Assembly (NCBI GenBank): GCA_002311835.1
Contig: DBZY01000014.1
Span: forward strand, 13,597 to 39,737
Source of the DNA: Proteobacteria bacterium UBA1148
GTDB taxonomy: Bacteria; Pseudomonadota; Gammaproteobacteria; Steroidobacterales; Rariloculaceae
DNA: 26,141 bases
Reading direction: 5' to 3'
The position numbers and the translations under genes were made by a program. Below the pieces are notes generated by a model. The model had not been told where the DNA came from. It worked only from the letters and a program-made list of their open reading frames with translations, and ran no database searches. This document shows, piece by piece, positions 14,138 to 22,335 of the stretch (the first letter of the stretch is position 1; each line of letters starts with the position of its first letter).

Positions 14138-17014
14138 ATGAGTGAAGTTTATGAAGGGTACCGACGTCCTGACGACCTAGGCACTCCAGCGATCGAGTCA
14201 GATGTGTCGATTACGCTCATGCTCGACGGCAAAAAGGTTAGTGTGCCCGAGGGCACAACTGTCATTCGTGCCGCGGCTCTTGCTGGAATCAATATTCCGA
14301 GGCTCTGTGCAACCGATAGTCTCGAGCCGTTCGGGTCGTGCCGATTATGTCTAGTGGAGATCGAAGGCGCTAAAGGTCTTCCTGCTTCCTGTACCACAGA
14401 AGCACAAGACGGCATGAAGGTAACAACCCAGAATAATCGGTTGGCTGATGTTCGTCGCAATATCATGGAATTATATATATCCGATCATCCATTGGATTGC
14501 CTAACCTGTCCGACGAATGGGGATTGTGAACTGCAAGATATGGCGGGTGCCGTGGGCTTGCGCGACGTGCGCTATGGGTATGCAGGTGAGAATCACCTAG
14601 AAGCTGAAAAGGACGAGAGCAATCCGTACTTCACGTTCGATCCTAGCAAATGCATCGTCTGTTCACGGTGTGTTCGTGCGTGTGAAGAGGTGCAGGGGAC
14701 ATTTGCGCTTACCATAGATGGGCGTGGTTTCGATTCGAAGGTTGTTGCCAGCGAAGACCAGCCGTTTCTAGATTCTGAATGTGTTTCCTGCGGTGCGTGT
14801 GTGCAGGCCTGTCCTACGGCATCTCTGACCGAGAATTCTTTAATTAACAAGGGTCAGCCTGAGCACACGGTCATAACGACCTGTGGTTACTGTGGCGTTG
14901 GCTGTTCGTTCCGGGCGGAAATGAAGGGAAGCGAAGTCGTACGTATGCTTCCCAATAAAGATGGTAAGGCGAATCATGGGCACTCCTGCGTCAAAGGGCG
15001 TTTTGCCTTCGGTTACGCGACCCATAAAGACCGTATCACCACACCGATGATTCGTGAGTCCATCCATGATTCCTGGCAAGAGGTTTCATGGGATAAAGCA
15101 ATCAAATTTGCAGCTGATAAGCTGAAAGGGATTCAGGCCAAGTATGGACCAGGATCTATTGGTGGCATTACATCATCTAGATGTTCAAATGAAGAGACGT
15201 ACCTCGTGCAAAAAATGGTACGTGCAGCGTTCGGCAACAATAATGTGGATACTTGTGCGCGTGTATGTCATTCGCCCACAGGTTACGGTCTGAAGTCAAC
15301 TCTGGGAGAGTCAGCGGGAACACAAGCCTTCGATTCAGTGCTTCATTCGGATGTCATCGTCGTAATTGGGGCGAATCCAACTGAGGCTCACCCGGTGTTT
15401 GCTTCCCAAATGAAGCGTCGACTGCGAGAAGGGGCCAACCTAATCATAGTTGACCCCAGGAGTATCGATCTCGTACGATCACCTCACGTTGAGGCGGACT
15501 ACCATCTGCAGCTTAGTCCAGGCACCAACGTCGCGTTGATCAACGCGATGGCCCACGTAGTCCTCTCAGAGGGGCTGGAGGCTAAGGCTTATATTAAAGA
15601 TCGGTGTGAGCTGGATGCCTACGAGGATTGGCGCAGTTTCATACTTGATGAGAAGAATTCGCCCGAGTCTATGGAATCTGCCACGGGCGTGCCGGCAGAG
15701 GATGTTCGTGGCGCAGCTCGGCTCTACGCAACTGCCCCAAATGGTGCGATTTATTATGGGCTAGGTGTCTCCGAGCACAGCCAGGGCTCAACTATGGTTA
15801 TGGGCATTGCTAATCTTGCCATGGCTACGGGCAACTTGGGACGTGAGGGTGTTGGCGTGAATCCGCTGCGCGGTCAAAATAATGTGCAGGGGGCATGCGA
15901 TATGGGCTCGTTCCCTCATGAACTTCCGGGTTATCGGCACATTTCCGACACGAGCGCACGTACGCTTTTTGAGAAGGAATGGGGGGTTGAGCTAATGCCC
16001 GATCCAGGCTACCGGATCCCCAATATGTTCGATGCAGCGGTGGCCGGTCAATTTAAGGGTATGTACGTGCAGGGCGAGGACCTGGCGCAGTCTGACCCTG
16101 ACACTCATCATGTCACCGCGGCGCTATCTTCTTTGGAATGCATGATTGTTCAGGATCTTTTTTTGAACGAAACCGCAAAATTTGCTCACGTTTTTCTGCC
16201 AGGGTCCTCCTTCCTAGAAAAGAATGGGACATTTACGAACGCGGAACGTCGGATTTCTCCAGTCCGAAAAGTAATGGAGCCACTTGCTGGATACGAAGAC
16301 TGGGAGGTAACGCAGGCACTCTCCAATGCTATGGGATACCCCATGAACTATGGCCATGCGAGTGAGATTATGGATGAGATAGCACGGCTCACACCGACAT
16401 TCGAGGGAGTGAGTTACGAAAAGCTTGATCGGTTAGGAACTATACAGTGGCCATGCAATGATGAGGCAGTTGAAGGCACACCAACCATGCATGTTGACGA
16501 GTTTGTGCGCGGTAAGGGGCTGTTCCGATTAACGCCCTATATAGAGACGGATGAGCGGACCACTCGTAAGTATCCTTTACTACTTACGACGGGACGAATA
16601 TTGAGCCAGTACAATGTTGGTGCTCAAACCCGCCGTACCGAGAATATGCAGTGGCATGATGAGGATATTGTTGAGATTCATCCCCACGATGCAGAGCAGC
16701 GCGGTATTGAGCACGGTGATTGGGTGGGTCTCAAGAGTCGTGCTGGTGATACAGTTTTAAGGGCAGACATTACCGAACGAGTTCAGCCGGGTGTTGTCTA
16801 TACAACATTCCATCACCCTGAATCTGGCGCAAATGTTGTTACAACAGATAATTCAGATTGGGCTACAAACTGTCCTGAGTATAAAGTGACTGCCGTCCAG
16901 GCTTGTAAAGTGACTCAGCTTTCCGAGTGGCAGGAAAAATTCGAGGAGTTTACCGAGGAGCAGCTCGAACTTTTGCGCAAGGCCAAGACACCGGCGCAGG
17001 CGACTAGCGTTTAA
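14138..17014 (+). CDS. fdsA: NAD-dependent formate dehydrogenase alpha subunit (molybdopterin)
   Basis: FdsA is the catalytic subunit: it oxidises formate to CO2 at a bis-molybdopterin guanine dinucleotide centre and relays electrons through iron-sulfur clusters to FdsB. The 958-residue length is normal. In order, I see an N-terminal [2Fe-2S] ferredoxin domain (C57, C68, C71, C85), a His-ligated [4Fe-4S] (H117, C121, C124, C130), two ferredoxin-like [4Fe-4S] sites (C172/175/178/182 and C215/218/221/225), the molybdopterin-domain [4Fe-4S] (C249, C252, C256, C284), and the active-site pair Cys377-His378 in ARVCHSPTGYG. The metal ligand is therefore Cys, not selenocysteine. The start is ATG 14138 with GGAG (14127-14130) seven bases upstream. 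Confidence 0.96.
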   Translation: MSEVYEGYRRPDDLGTPAIESDVSITLMLDGKKVSVPEGTTVIRAAALAGINIPRLCATDSLEPFGSCRLCLVEIEGAKGLPASCTTEAQDGMKVTTQNNRLADVRRNIMELYISDHPLDCLTCPTNGDCELQDMAGAVGLRDVRYGYAGENHLEAEKDESNPYFTFDPSKCIVCSRCVRACEEVQGTFALTIDGRGFDSKVVASEDQPFLDSECVSCGACVQACPTASLTENSLINKGQPEHTVITTCGYCGVGCSFRAEMKGSEVVRMLPNKDGKANHGHSCVKGRFAFGYATHKDRITTPMIRESIHDSWQEVSWDKAIKFAADKLKGIQAKYGPGSIGGITSSRCSNEETYLVQKMVRAAFGNNNVDTCARVCHSPTGYGLKSTLGESAGTQAFDSVLHSDVIVVIGANPTEAHPVFASQMKRRLREGANLIIVDPRSIDLVRSPHVEADYHLQLSPGTNVALINAMAHVVLSEGLEAKAYIKDRCELDAYEDWRSFILDEKNSPESMESATGVPAEDVRGAARLYATAPNGAIYYGLGVSEHSQGSTMVMGIANLAMATGNLGREGVGVNPLRGQNNVQGACDMGSFPHELPGYRHISDTSARTLFEKEWGVELMPDPGYRIPNMFDAAVAGQFKGMYVQGEDLAQSDPDTHHVTAALSSLECMIVQDLFLNETAKFAHVFLPGSSFLEKNGTFTNAERRISPVRKVMEPLAGYEDWEVTQALSNAMGYPMNYGHASEIMDEIARLTPTFEGVSYEKLDRLGTIQWPCNDEAVEGTPTMHVDEFVRGKGLFRLTPYIETDERTTRKYPLLLTTGRILSQYNVGAQTRRTENMQWHDEDIVEIHPHDAEQRGIEHGDWVGLKSRAGDTVLRADITERVQPGVVYTTFHHPESGANVVTTDNSDWATNCPEYKVTAVQACKVTQLSEWQEKFEEFTEEQLELLRKAKTPAQATSV

Positions 17015-17025
17015 CGGACATCGCT

Positions 17026-17256
17026 ATGGAACCAACCAAGCTGGTGCGAATGGTTAACCAGATTGCTGCTAATTGGGATTGTGGGCCTGATCAGGCTAAA
17101 GCGGTTGCTGGTGTGGCTGATCATCTGCGTCGTTTCTGGAGTCCTCCTATGTTTGATGAGATTGCTAGGTACATAGCAACAGGTGATGCTGATCTTTCTC
17201 CTATCGCCGAGCGGGCACTCACGCAGCTTATTGAAGAGCGGCAGGTTACGGGATAG
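17026..17256 (+). CDS. fdsD: Formate dehydrogenase delta subunit
   Basis: This 76-residue soluble protein is recognised by its start KLVRMVNQIAANW and the following HLRRFWSPPMFDEIARYI segment, which match the small FdsD/delta proteins found in fds operons. FdsD is not part of the electron-transfer chain; in characterised systems it is considered an accessory or stabilising factor for the complex. It lies 11 bp after fdsA and 8 bp before the flavin oxidase gene, in the same direction. The ATG at 17026 is the only sensible start. Confidence 0.88.
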   Translation: MEPTKLVRMVNQIAANWDCGPDQAKAVAGVADHLRRFWSPPMFDEIARYIATGDADLSPIAERALTQLIEERQVTG

Positions 17257-17264
17257 TTTAAAAA

Positions 17265-18416
17265 ATGAGCCGCGCACTTGACCGTTGTTACAACATTGCC
17301 CGTCTACGCGAACGGGCTTCCAAGAGGCTACCGGCGCCGATGTTTCATTACATTGACGGTGCTGCCGGTGATGAGTGGACGATGCGTCAAAATACCGATG
17401 CTTTTGATCGCTACGAGCTTGTCCCGCGGTTCTTAGTAGATGTTAGTGAGGTTGATCTTTCTACCACTATCCTCGGTCAAGAGATCAGTATGCCATTCTT
17501 TTGTTCGCCGACGGCAATGTCGCGGCTCTTTCATCATGAGGGGGAAATGGCAGTGGCCCGGTCGGCAAATCGTGCTGGCACTATGTATTCATTGTCTTCA
17601 ATCTCGACAGCCAGTATTGAGGAGGCCGCCTCAGCTACTGATGGCCCTAAACTATTTCAGGTATACGTTTTTAAGGACCGTGGTCTTAATCATGAATTTA
17701 TTCATCGGTGTAAGGAAGCGGGATATCACGCGCTCGCATTGACCATTGATGTTCCAGTGGCTGGGAATCGTGAACGTGATCTTGTAACCGGTATGACAAT
17801 ACCACCGAAATTAACTTTGGCGAGTTTATTTAATTTTGCTATGCATCCTCGATGGGTTTGGAATTATTTTACAAATCCTCCGATCGAGTTGGCGAATATA
17901 AGGGATCGGATCAAGGGTGATGTCACAACGCTGGTAAGTTTCTTTAATGACGAATTGGATCGCACAGTCAGTTGGGATGATGCTGCATGGATGATTGAGG
18001 AGTGGGGTGGCCCGTTTGCGATCAAGGGGGTCCTTTCTGCTGAGGATGCTCGACGAGCGGCTGACGTGGGCGCTAGTGCCGTGATGATATCTAATCATGG
18101 AGGCCGCCAGCTTGATTCATCTCCTGCACCGATAGAAGTCTTGCCAGAGATTGTTGATGCAGTGGGCGATCGTATGGAGGTTATTCTTGATGGCGGCGTA
18201 CGGAGGGGAGGCCATATCTTAAAGGCCTTGGCTTTAGGAGCGTCGGCGTGCTCGGCCGGTCGTCCGTATCTCTTCGGGCTAGCAGCGGGCGGTGAAGCGG
18301 GCGTAGATCAAACGCTGGAGATTCTGAGGACCGATATTGAGCGAGATATGCGTTTGCTAGGTTGTCGAAATATTGGGGAGGTCGATTCCACTCGAATACG
18401 GCGGGTTGAGAATTGA
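17265..18416 (+). CDS. FMN-dependent alpha-hydroxy-acid oxidase/dehydrogenase
   Basis: This 383-residue TIM-barrel flavoprotein belongs to the lactate dehydrogenase/glycolate oxidase family and oxidises an L-2-hydroxy acid to a 2-oxo acid. Active-site features are FHYIDGAAGDE (Tyr29), MPFFCSPTAMSRLFH, FQVYVFKDR (Tyr134), TIDVPVAGNRERD (Asp162), IKGV (Lys254), the catalytic SNHGGRQLDSSPAP block (His278, Arg281), and DGGVRRGGH for the FMN phosphate. All family residues I can place are present. The substrate (lactate, glycolate, mandelate or another) and the electron acceptor are not decided. The region about 180-215, which in relatives can bind membrane or substrate, is FNFAMHPRWVWNYFTNPP. It sits between fdsD (8 bp) and fdhD, whose TTG start overlaps its TGA stop, so it is translated as part of the formate dehydrogenase operon. 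Confidence 0.9.
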   Translation: MSRALDRCYNIARLRERASKRLPAPMFHYIDGAAGDEWTMRQNTDAFDRYELVPRFLVDVSEVDLSTTILGQEISMPFFCSPTAMSRLFHHEGEMAVARSANRAGTMYSLSSISTASIEEAASATDGPKLFQVYVFKDRGLNHEFIHRCKEAGYHALALTIDVPVAGNRERDLVTGMTIPPKLTLASLFNFAMHPRWVWNYFTNPPIELANIRDRIKGDVTTLVSFFNDELDRTVSWDDAAWMIEEWGGPFAIKGVLSAEDARRAADVGASAVMISNHGGRQLDSSPAPIEVLPEIVDAVGDRMEVILDGGVRRGGHILKALALGASACSAGRPYLFGLAAGGEAGVDQTLEILRTDIERDMRLLGCRNIGEVDSTRIRRVEN

Positions 18417-19273
18417 ACGTTACGGACTTTGAAATATTGAAGAGCGTTAAGCGCCTGGAAGTCGAGCGTATCGGGGAGGGTGCAGGGACGCTGGAGGATG
18501 TAGTTGCGACTGAAGAGCCGCTTGAAATTCGTTTAGCCTACACTCGCCCTGATGGAAAACGAGCAGAACAGAGTATTTCTGTCACAATGCGTACGCCTGG
18601 CAATGACGGTGAGTTAGCCGCTGGGTTTCTTTATACCGAGGGAATCATCAGTAAGAATGCTGATATAGAGTCTATTGCCCCATGTGGACCACCGGCACCT
18701 AATGGCTTGATTAATGTGGTTCGCGTTGAGTTAGCTACTGATGTTGAGGTGGATCTTGATCGTTTAGAGCGACATTTCTACACCTCGTCGAGTTGTGGGG
18801 TATGCGGCAAATCATCATTAGATGCGATTGCTGTTCAGGGTCATTATGATCTGCATAAGATAGGGTTTCGTGTTAGCGCCGAAAAGCTTGGTTCATTGCC
18901 GAGTTCATTACGTGAACAGCAAGCGGTGTTCGAACGCACGGGCGGTCTCCATGCTTCCGGCCTCTTTGACGCTTCTGGCAATATTACTGCTGTACGCGAA
19001 GATGTTGGTCGACACAATGCATTGGACAAACTGATTGGGCAGGCGTTGTTAGCTAATAGTCTCCCTCTCATTGATTTCGGTATCGTGGTTAGCGGTCGCG
19101 CTAGTTTTGAACTCATGCAAAAAGCAATGATGGCTGGGATCCCGTTACTTGCGGCCGTTGGTGCTCCATCATCTCTTGCTGTAGAACTTGCCGAAGAATT
19201 CGGTATGACGCTTATCGGGTTTTTAAAAAAGGATAAGCTCAATATCTACACTCGTTCCGACCGGATCCAGTAG
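18413..19273 (+). CDS. fdhD: Formate dehydrogenase accessory sulfurtransferase FdhD
   Basis: FdhD relays sulfur from a cysteine desulfurase to the molybdenum cofactor, a step needed for formate dehydrogenase activity. The 286-residue protein has the functional pair Cys128 and Cys131 (SSSCGVCGKSSLDAI), the MRTPGNDGELAAGFLYTEGII segment across about 59-79, FERTGGLHASGLF and EDVGRHNALDKLIG. The start is TTG 18413, overlapping the stop of the flavin oxidase gene, with a likely Shine-Dalgarno (GGGTTGAG) inside that gene. In many fds operons the fdhD-like gene (fdsC) directly follows fdsA; here fdsD and the oxidase come first. A 106-bp gap follows, ending the operon. Confidence 0.95.
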   Translation: MNVTDFEILKSVKRLEVERIGEGAGTLEDVVATEEPLEIRLAYTRPDGKRAEQSISVTMRTPGNDGELAAGFLYTEGIISKNADIESIAPCGPPAPNGLINVVRVELATDVEVDLDRLERHFYTSSSCGVCGKSSLDAIAVQGHYDLHKIGFRVSAEKLGSLPSSLREQQAVFERTGGLHASGLFDASGNITAVREDVGRHNALDKLIGQALLANSLPLIDFGIVVSGRASFELMQKAMMAGIPLLAAVGAPSSLAVELAEEFGMTLIGFLKKDKLNIYTRSDRIQ

Positions 19274-19379
19274 TTTTGCGAGAACAGTTGCATAGTTAGA
19301 TATGCGAATCAGATCGTTTGTGCTTTGTATGGCAGCCTTCCCCGCTGTGTCCATTGGTTCTGTATGGTTTTAGGGATAG

Positions 19380-20642
19380 ATGTCCTACATGACTCGTAAG
19401 TGGTCAAAATTTGGAGAGCGTTTTGCACGGCCAACCGGTGCTGCAGAACTCATGGAAGATCTGGGAATTGCAACCGCAGCTGGGAATGAAGCGTTACTCC
19501 TAGGTGGTGGTAACCCCGGCAAGATCCCAGAGATACAGTCTCTATTCAGGAGTCGTCTTGCCGATATTGCCGCAAGCGACGTCAGTACGGATCAAATGTT
19601 CGGTAATTACCCACATCCTAAGGGCGATGTGGCTTTTCGTAAGGCATTAGCCGAATTATTGAAGCGCGAGTATGGTTGGCAGTTGTCGGCAGATAATATT
19701 GCGCTAACTGCGGGAAGCCAGACTGGGTTCTTTCTTCTATTCAATATGTTGGCTGGAGAGTTTTCTGATGGTAGCGTCAAGAGGATTCTCCTACCTGCCA
19801 CTCCTGAGTATGCCGGTTATACGGATATTGGCCTTATGGAAAATCTTTTCGTATCTCAGCGACCTGAGATAGAAGATCATCCAGACGGTTTTTTTAAATA
19901 TCACGTTAATTTCGATACTCTAAAAATTAATGAAGACATCGCGGCACTTTGTATATCAAGACCAACAAACCCAACGGGGAATGTGATCACCGATGAAGAG
20001 TTACAGCAACTTGATGAAATGGCTAGAAGAGCAGATGTGCCTCTTATTGTCGATAATGCATATGGATTGCCATTTCCACGCATTGTGTTTTCGAAAGCAA
20101 CTCCATTTTGGAACGACAATGTAGTTCTTTGTATGAGTCTTTCAAAATTAGGGCTGCCAGGGGTTCGTACTGGAATTATAGTTGCAAACGAGGAGTTTAT
20201 TGAGGCGCTATCGAATATGACTGCTGTTCAGAGTCTTGCTGTTACGAGCGCTGGAGCTGTTTTTGTTCAGCCGTGGCTAGAGAGTGGTGAGATTATCGAT
20301 ATAAGTCGTCGCTACATTACTCCGTTCTATAAGCACAAGTCACAAGTTGCGTGTCAGATTTTAAAACGCGAGCTTGATGGTATTCCGTTCAAAATACATA
20401 TCCCAGAGGGCGCATTTTTCCTGTGGTTATGGCTTCCCGGGCTGCCAATCTCCAGTCACGATTTATATTGTCGATTGAAAGCTAGGGATGTCTTTGTTAT
20501 GTCGGGGCATCACTTCTTTCCAGGACTAAAAGAGTCTTGGAGCCATCGAGATGAGTGCTTGCGCTTGTCTTATTCACAGGACAGTGCAGTAGTTGAAGAG
20601 GGTATGAAGCTCATAGGTGAAGAACTTCGGAAACTTTATTAA
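19380..20642 (+). CDS. avtA: Valine-pyruvate aminotransferase
   Basis: AvtA transfers the amino group between valine or 2-aminobutyrate and pyruvate/alanine, using PLP. The 420-residue sequence is very close to E. coli AvtA as I remember it, including LGGGNPGKIPE, TPEYAGYTDIGL, SRPTNPTGNVITDEEL, DNAYGLPFP, VVLCMSLSKLGLPG and FFPGL near the end. PLP contacts are Asn197, Asp225 and Tyr228, with the Schiff-base Lys256. It is a class I/II fold-type I aminotransferase. The start is ATG 19380, with GGGAT a few bases before it; ATG 19389 is a possible alternative. It stands 106 bp after fdhD and faces the sulfatase gene tail to tail across 24 bp. Confidence 0.96.
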   Translation: MSYMTRKWSKFGERFARPTGAAELMEDLGIATAAGNEALLLGGGNPGKIPEIQSLFRSRLADIAASDVSTDQMFGNYPHPKGDVAFRKALAELLKREYGWQLSADNIALTAGSQTGFFLLFNMLAGEFSDGSVKRILLPATPEYAGYTDIGLMENLFVSQRPEIEDHPDGFFKYHVNFDTLKINEDIAALCISRPTNPTGNVITDEELQQLDEMARRADVPLIVDNAYGLPFPRIVFSKATPFWNDNVVLCMSLSKLGLPGVRTGIIVANEEFIEALSNMTAVQSLAVTSAGAVFVQPWLESGEIIDISRRYITPFYKHKSQVACQILKRELDGIPFKIHIPEGAFFLWLWLPGLPISSHDLYCRLKARDVFVMSGHHFFPGLKESWSHRDECLRLSYSQDSAVVEEGMKLIGEELRKLY

Positions 20643-20666
20643 AGAATAAAACGTAAAAAATGACGC

Positions 20667-22280
20667 TCACCGCCAGTTATTTTCCCATTCTTCGACAAGC
20701 TCAGCTACTAGATCAGGATATTGCGAAGCAATATCCTCGGTTTCACCGGGATCTATACTGATCTCGTAGAGTTGCCAGGACGTCGACCTCGTTCCTTCAG
20801 CGGGGATCTGATTGGTGATTTTGTAGTTTCCCCTTATCAATGCGCCCAGGGGTTCCTGGGAGTCGTACCGTTCTACCGATGTCCATCCAGCGGTATCCAT
20901 CGGAAGGTGTATTGTTTCAGTAACCCCGGTTAGGTGTGGCCAGGCAGAACGTCCAACGATATCGTTAATCTCCCTGCCTCTATAAATGATTTCACCGGGG
21001 TGTTCGGTTCCTGCTATATCAAGAAACGTAGGCAGGATATCCATCATGGTCATGAAGGTTCCATTAACTTCACTTTGACCCAGTAACCTCGGGAAGTTAA
21101 TGAATGCGGCCGCTCGCAACCCACCTTCACTGATTCTGCCCTTATGCCCCTTTAGAGGTGCGGTTGCAGCTTCGGCGAAGCCACGTCCGTGATCTACGAA
21201 GGAATTTTCTCGACCCCAGTTTGAGAAGGAATTATCAACGAAATCTGGGATCTGAGGGCGCCCACCTGGTCTTTGACCGTGTTCTCCAGAAGATGCACCA
21301 TGATCAGACGTGAACATGATGACTGTATTAGCTAATTGGCCGCTTTCTTCTAGATAGTTAACTAAGCGTCCGACATTAGCATCAAGATTTCCAATCATTG
21401 CTGCATAAATTTCTTGTGCTCTAGAATACCGACGCTGCTCTTCCTCTGTTAGTTCTATCCAAGGTGGGGCAACTGGTACGAAGTCCTCCAACGCCAACCC
21501 GGTTGGCAGAACTCCTAACTCATCAGCTCGCGCTACCCGGGATAACCGAAGCGCGTCATAACCCCTCTCATACTGTCCTGCATAACTTTCTAACTCGTTT
21601 TCTGGTACCTGTAGTGGCCAATGAGGCGTGGTATAGGGAAGATATCCAAACCATGGTGTCCCTTCTTCGTTTGATTGCAAAAATTCAAGCATCTTCTGTG
21701 TGTAATAATTTGTCGAATAAAAATTCTCGGGCAAGTCTTGGTATTCAACTGGATGACCGTCCAATTCATAAAGACTGCGTTCGCCCCAGAGTATTTCTGC
21801 AAAATGGCTAGCAGAAGCACCCAATTGCACGAAGGAATGATTGAATCCACGGGTTGCTGGAGTATATCCCTCCTCTAGGCCGAGATCCCATTTCCCGGCC
21901 ATGTAGGTTCTATAACCGGCATCCTGTAGTAATTCTGGGAGAGTCGCCCAATTCAAACTTAATCTATTTGCTCGTTGTCCCCCATCTTGTGGTGGACGGT
22001 ACTCTAGTGCGGCGGAAACACCACTGCTTGCCATCATCATCACTCGGGTTTGTTGGCACGCTCGATCCGCATGGAAGTTAGTAAGTCTTACCCCACCAAA
22101 TGCGAGCTGATCAAGATTTGGGGTTTGAATCTCGCTCCCAAAGGCACCAATATCAGTAAATCCAAGATCATCCGCTACTATCAATAAGATGTTAGGACGC
22201 TGACCGATTGAAACTCTTTCGGAACAACCAGATAATGCAATGGACACACCCCATACAAACAGAATTGTCCAGACTCTCAT
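20667..22280 (-). CDS. Lipoprotein sulfatase-fold protein with altered active-site motif
   Basis: This 537-residue protein starts with a lipoprotein signal (MRVWTILFVWGVSIALSGC, lipid-modified Cys19), so it is anchored facing the periplasm. The fold is arylsulfatase-like: metal residues Asp37 and Asp38 in VADDLGFTDIG, His220 in TTPHWPLQVP, Asp326 and His327 in TSDHGASSGEHG, Lys380 in GHKGRISEGGLR, and a C-terminal sulfatase ending (LYEISIDPGETEDIA). Two core positions differ. The formylglycine motif reads CQQTR (75-79) where C-x-P/A-x-R is expected, and the usual GKWHLG is GKWDLG (Asp132 replacing His). Activity as a normal sulfatase is therefore uncertain. The frame is open to 22412, but ATG 22278-22280, preceded by GGGG (22287-22290), gives the lipoprotein signal. 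It follows etfA by 55 bp on the same strand. Confidence 0.88.
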   Translation of the reverse strand: MRVWTILFVWGVSIALSGCSERVSIGQRPNILLIVADDLGFTDIGAFGSEIQTPNLDQLAFGGVRLTNFHADRACQQTRVMMMASSGVSAALEYRPPQDGGQRANRLSLNWATLPELLQDAGYRTYMAGKWDLGLEEGYTPATRGFNHSFVQLGASASHFAEILWGERSLYELDGHPVEYQDLPENFYSTNYYTQKMLEFLQSNEEGTPWFGYLPYTTPHWPLQVPENELESYAGQYERGYDALRLSRVARADELGVLPTGLALEDFVPVAPPWIELTEEEQRRYSRAQEIYAAMIGNLDANVGRLVNYLEESGQLANTVIMFTSDHGASSGEHGQRPGGRPQIPDFVDNSFSNWGRENSFVDHGRGFAEAATAPLKGHKGRISEGGLRAAAFINFPRLLGQSEVNGTFMTMMDILPTFLDIAGTEHPGEIIYRGREINDIVGRSAWPHLTGVTETIHLPMDTAGWTSVERYDSQEPLGALIRGNYKITNQIPAEGTRSTSWQLYEISIDPGETEDIASQYPDLVAELVEEWENNWR

Positions 22281-22297
22281 TTTTATCCCCTTGAGAT

Positions 22298-22315
22298 AAA
22301 TATCGGCTGATATTT
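22298..22315. repeat. Perfect inverted repeat between etfA and the sulfatase gene
   Basis: AAATATC (22298-22304) and GATATTT (22309-22315) form a perfect 7-bp stem with a 4-base loop in the 55-bp gap between etfA and the sulfatase start. On the minus-strand transcript the hairpin lies just before the sulfatase ribosome binding site and is not followed by a U-run. It may be an operator, an RNA processing site, or a weak barrier between the two genes. The stem is AT-rich. Confidence 0.4.
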
Positions 22316-22335
22316 GAAATATTTTTTGTGCAAAA

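Noticed and set aside
15250..15300. Selenocysteine in the formate dehydrogenase active site
   Set aside because: The codon at position 377 is TGT (Cys), followed by His, and there is no in-frame TGA in fdsA.
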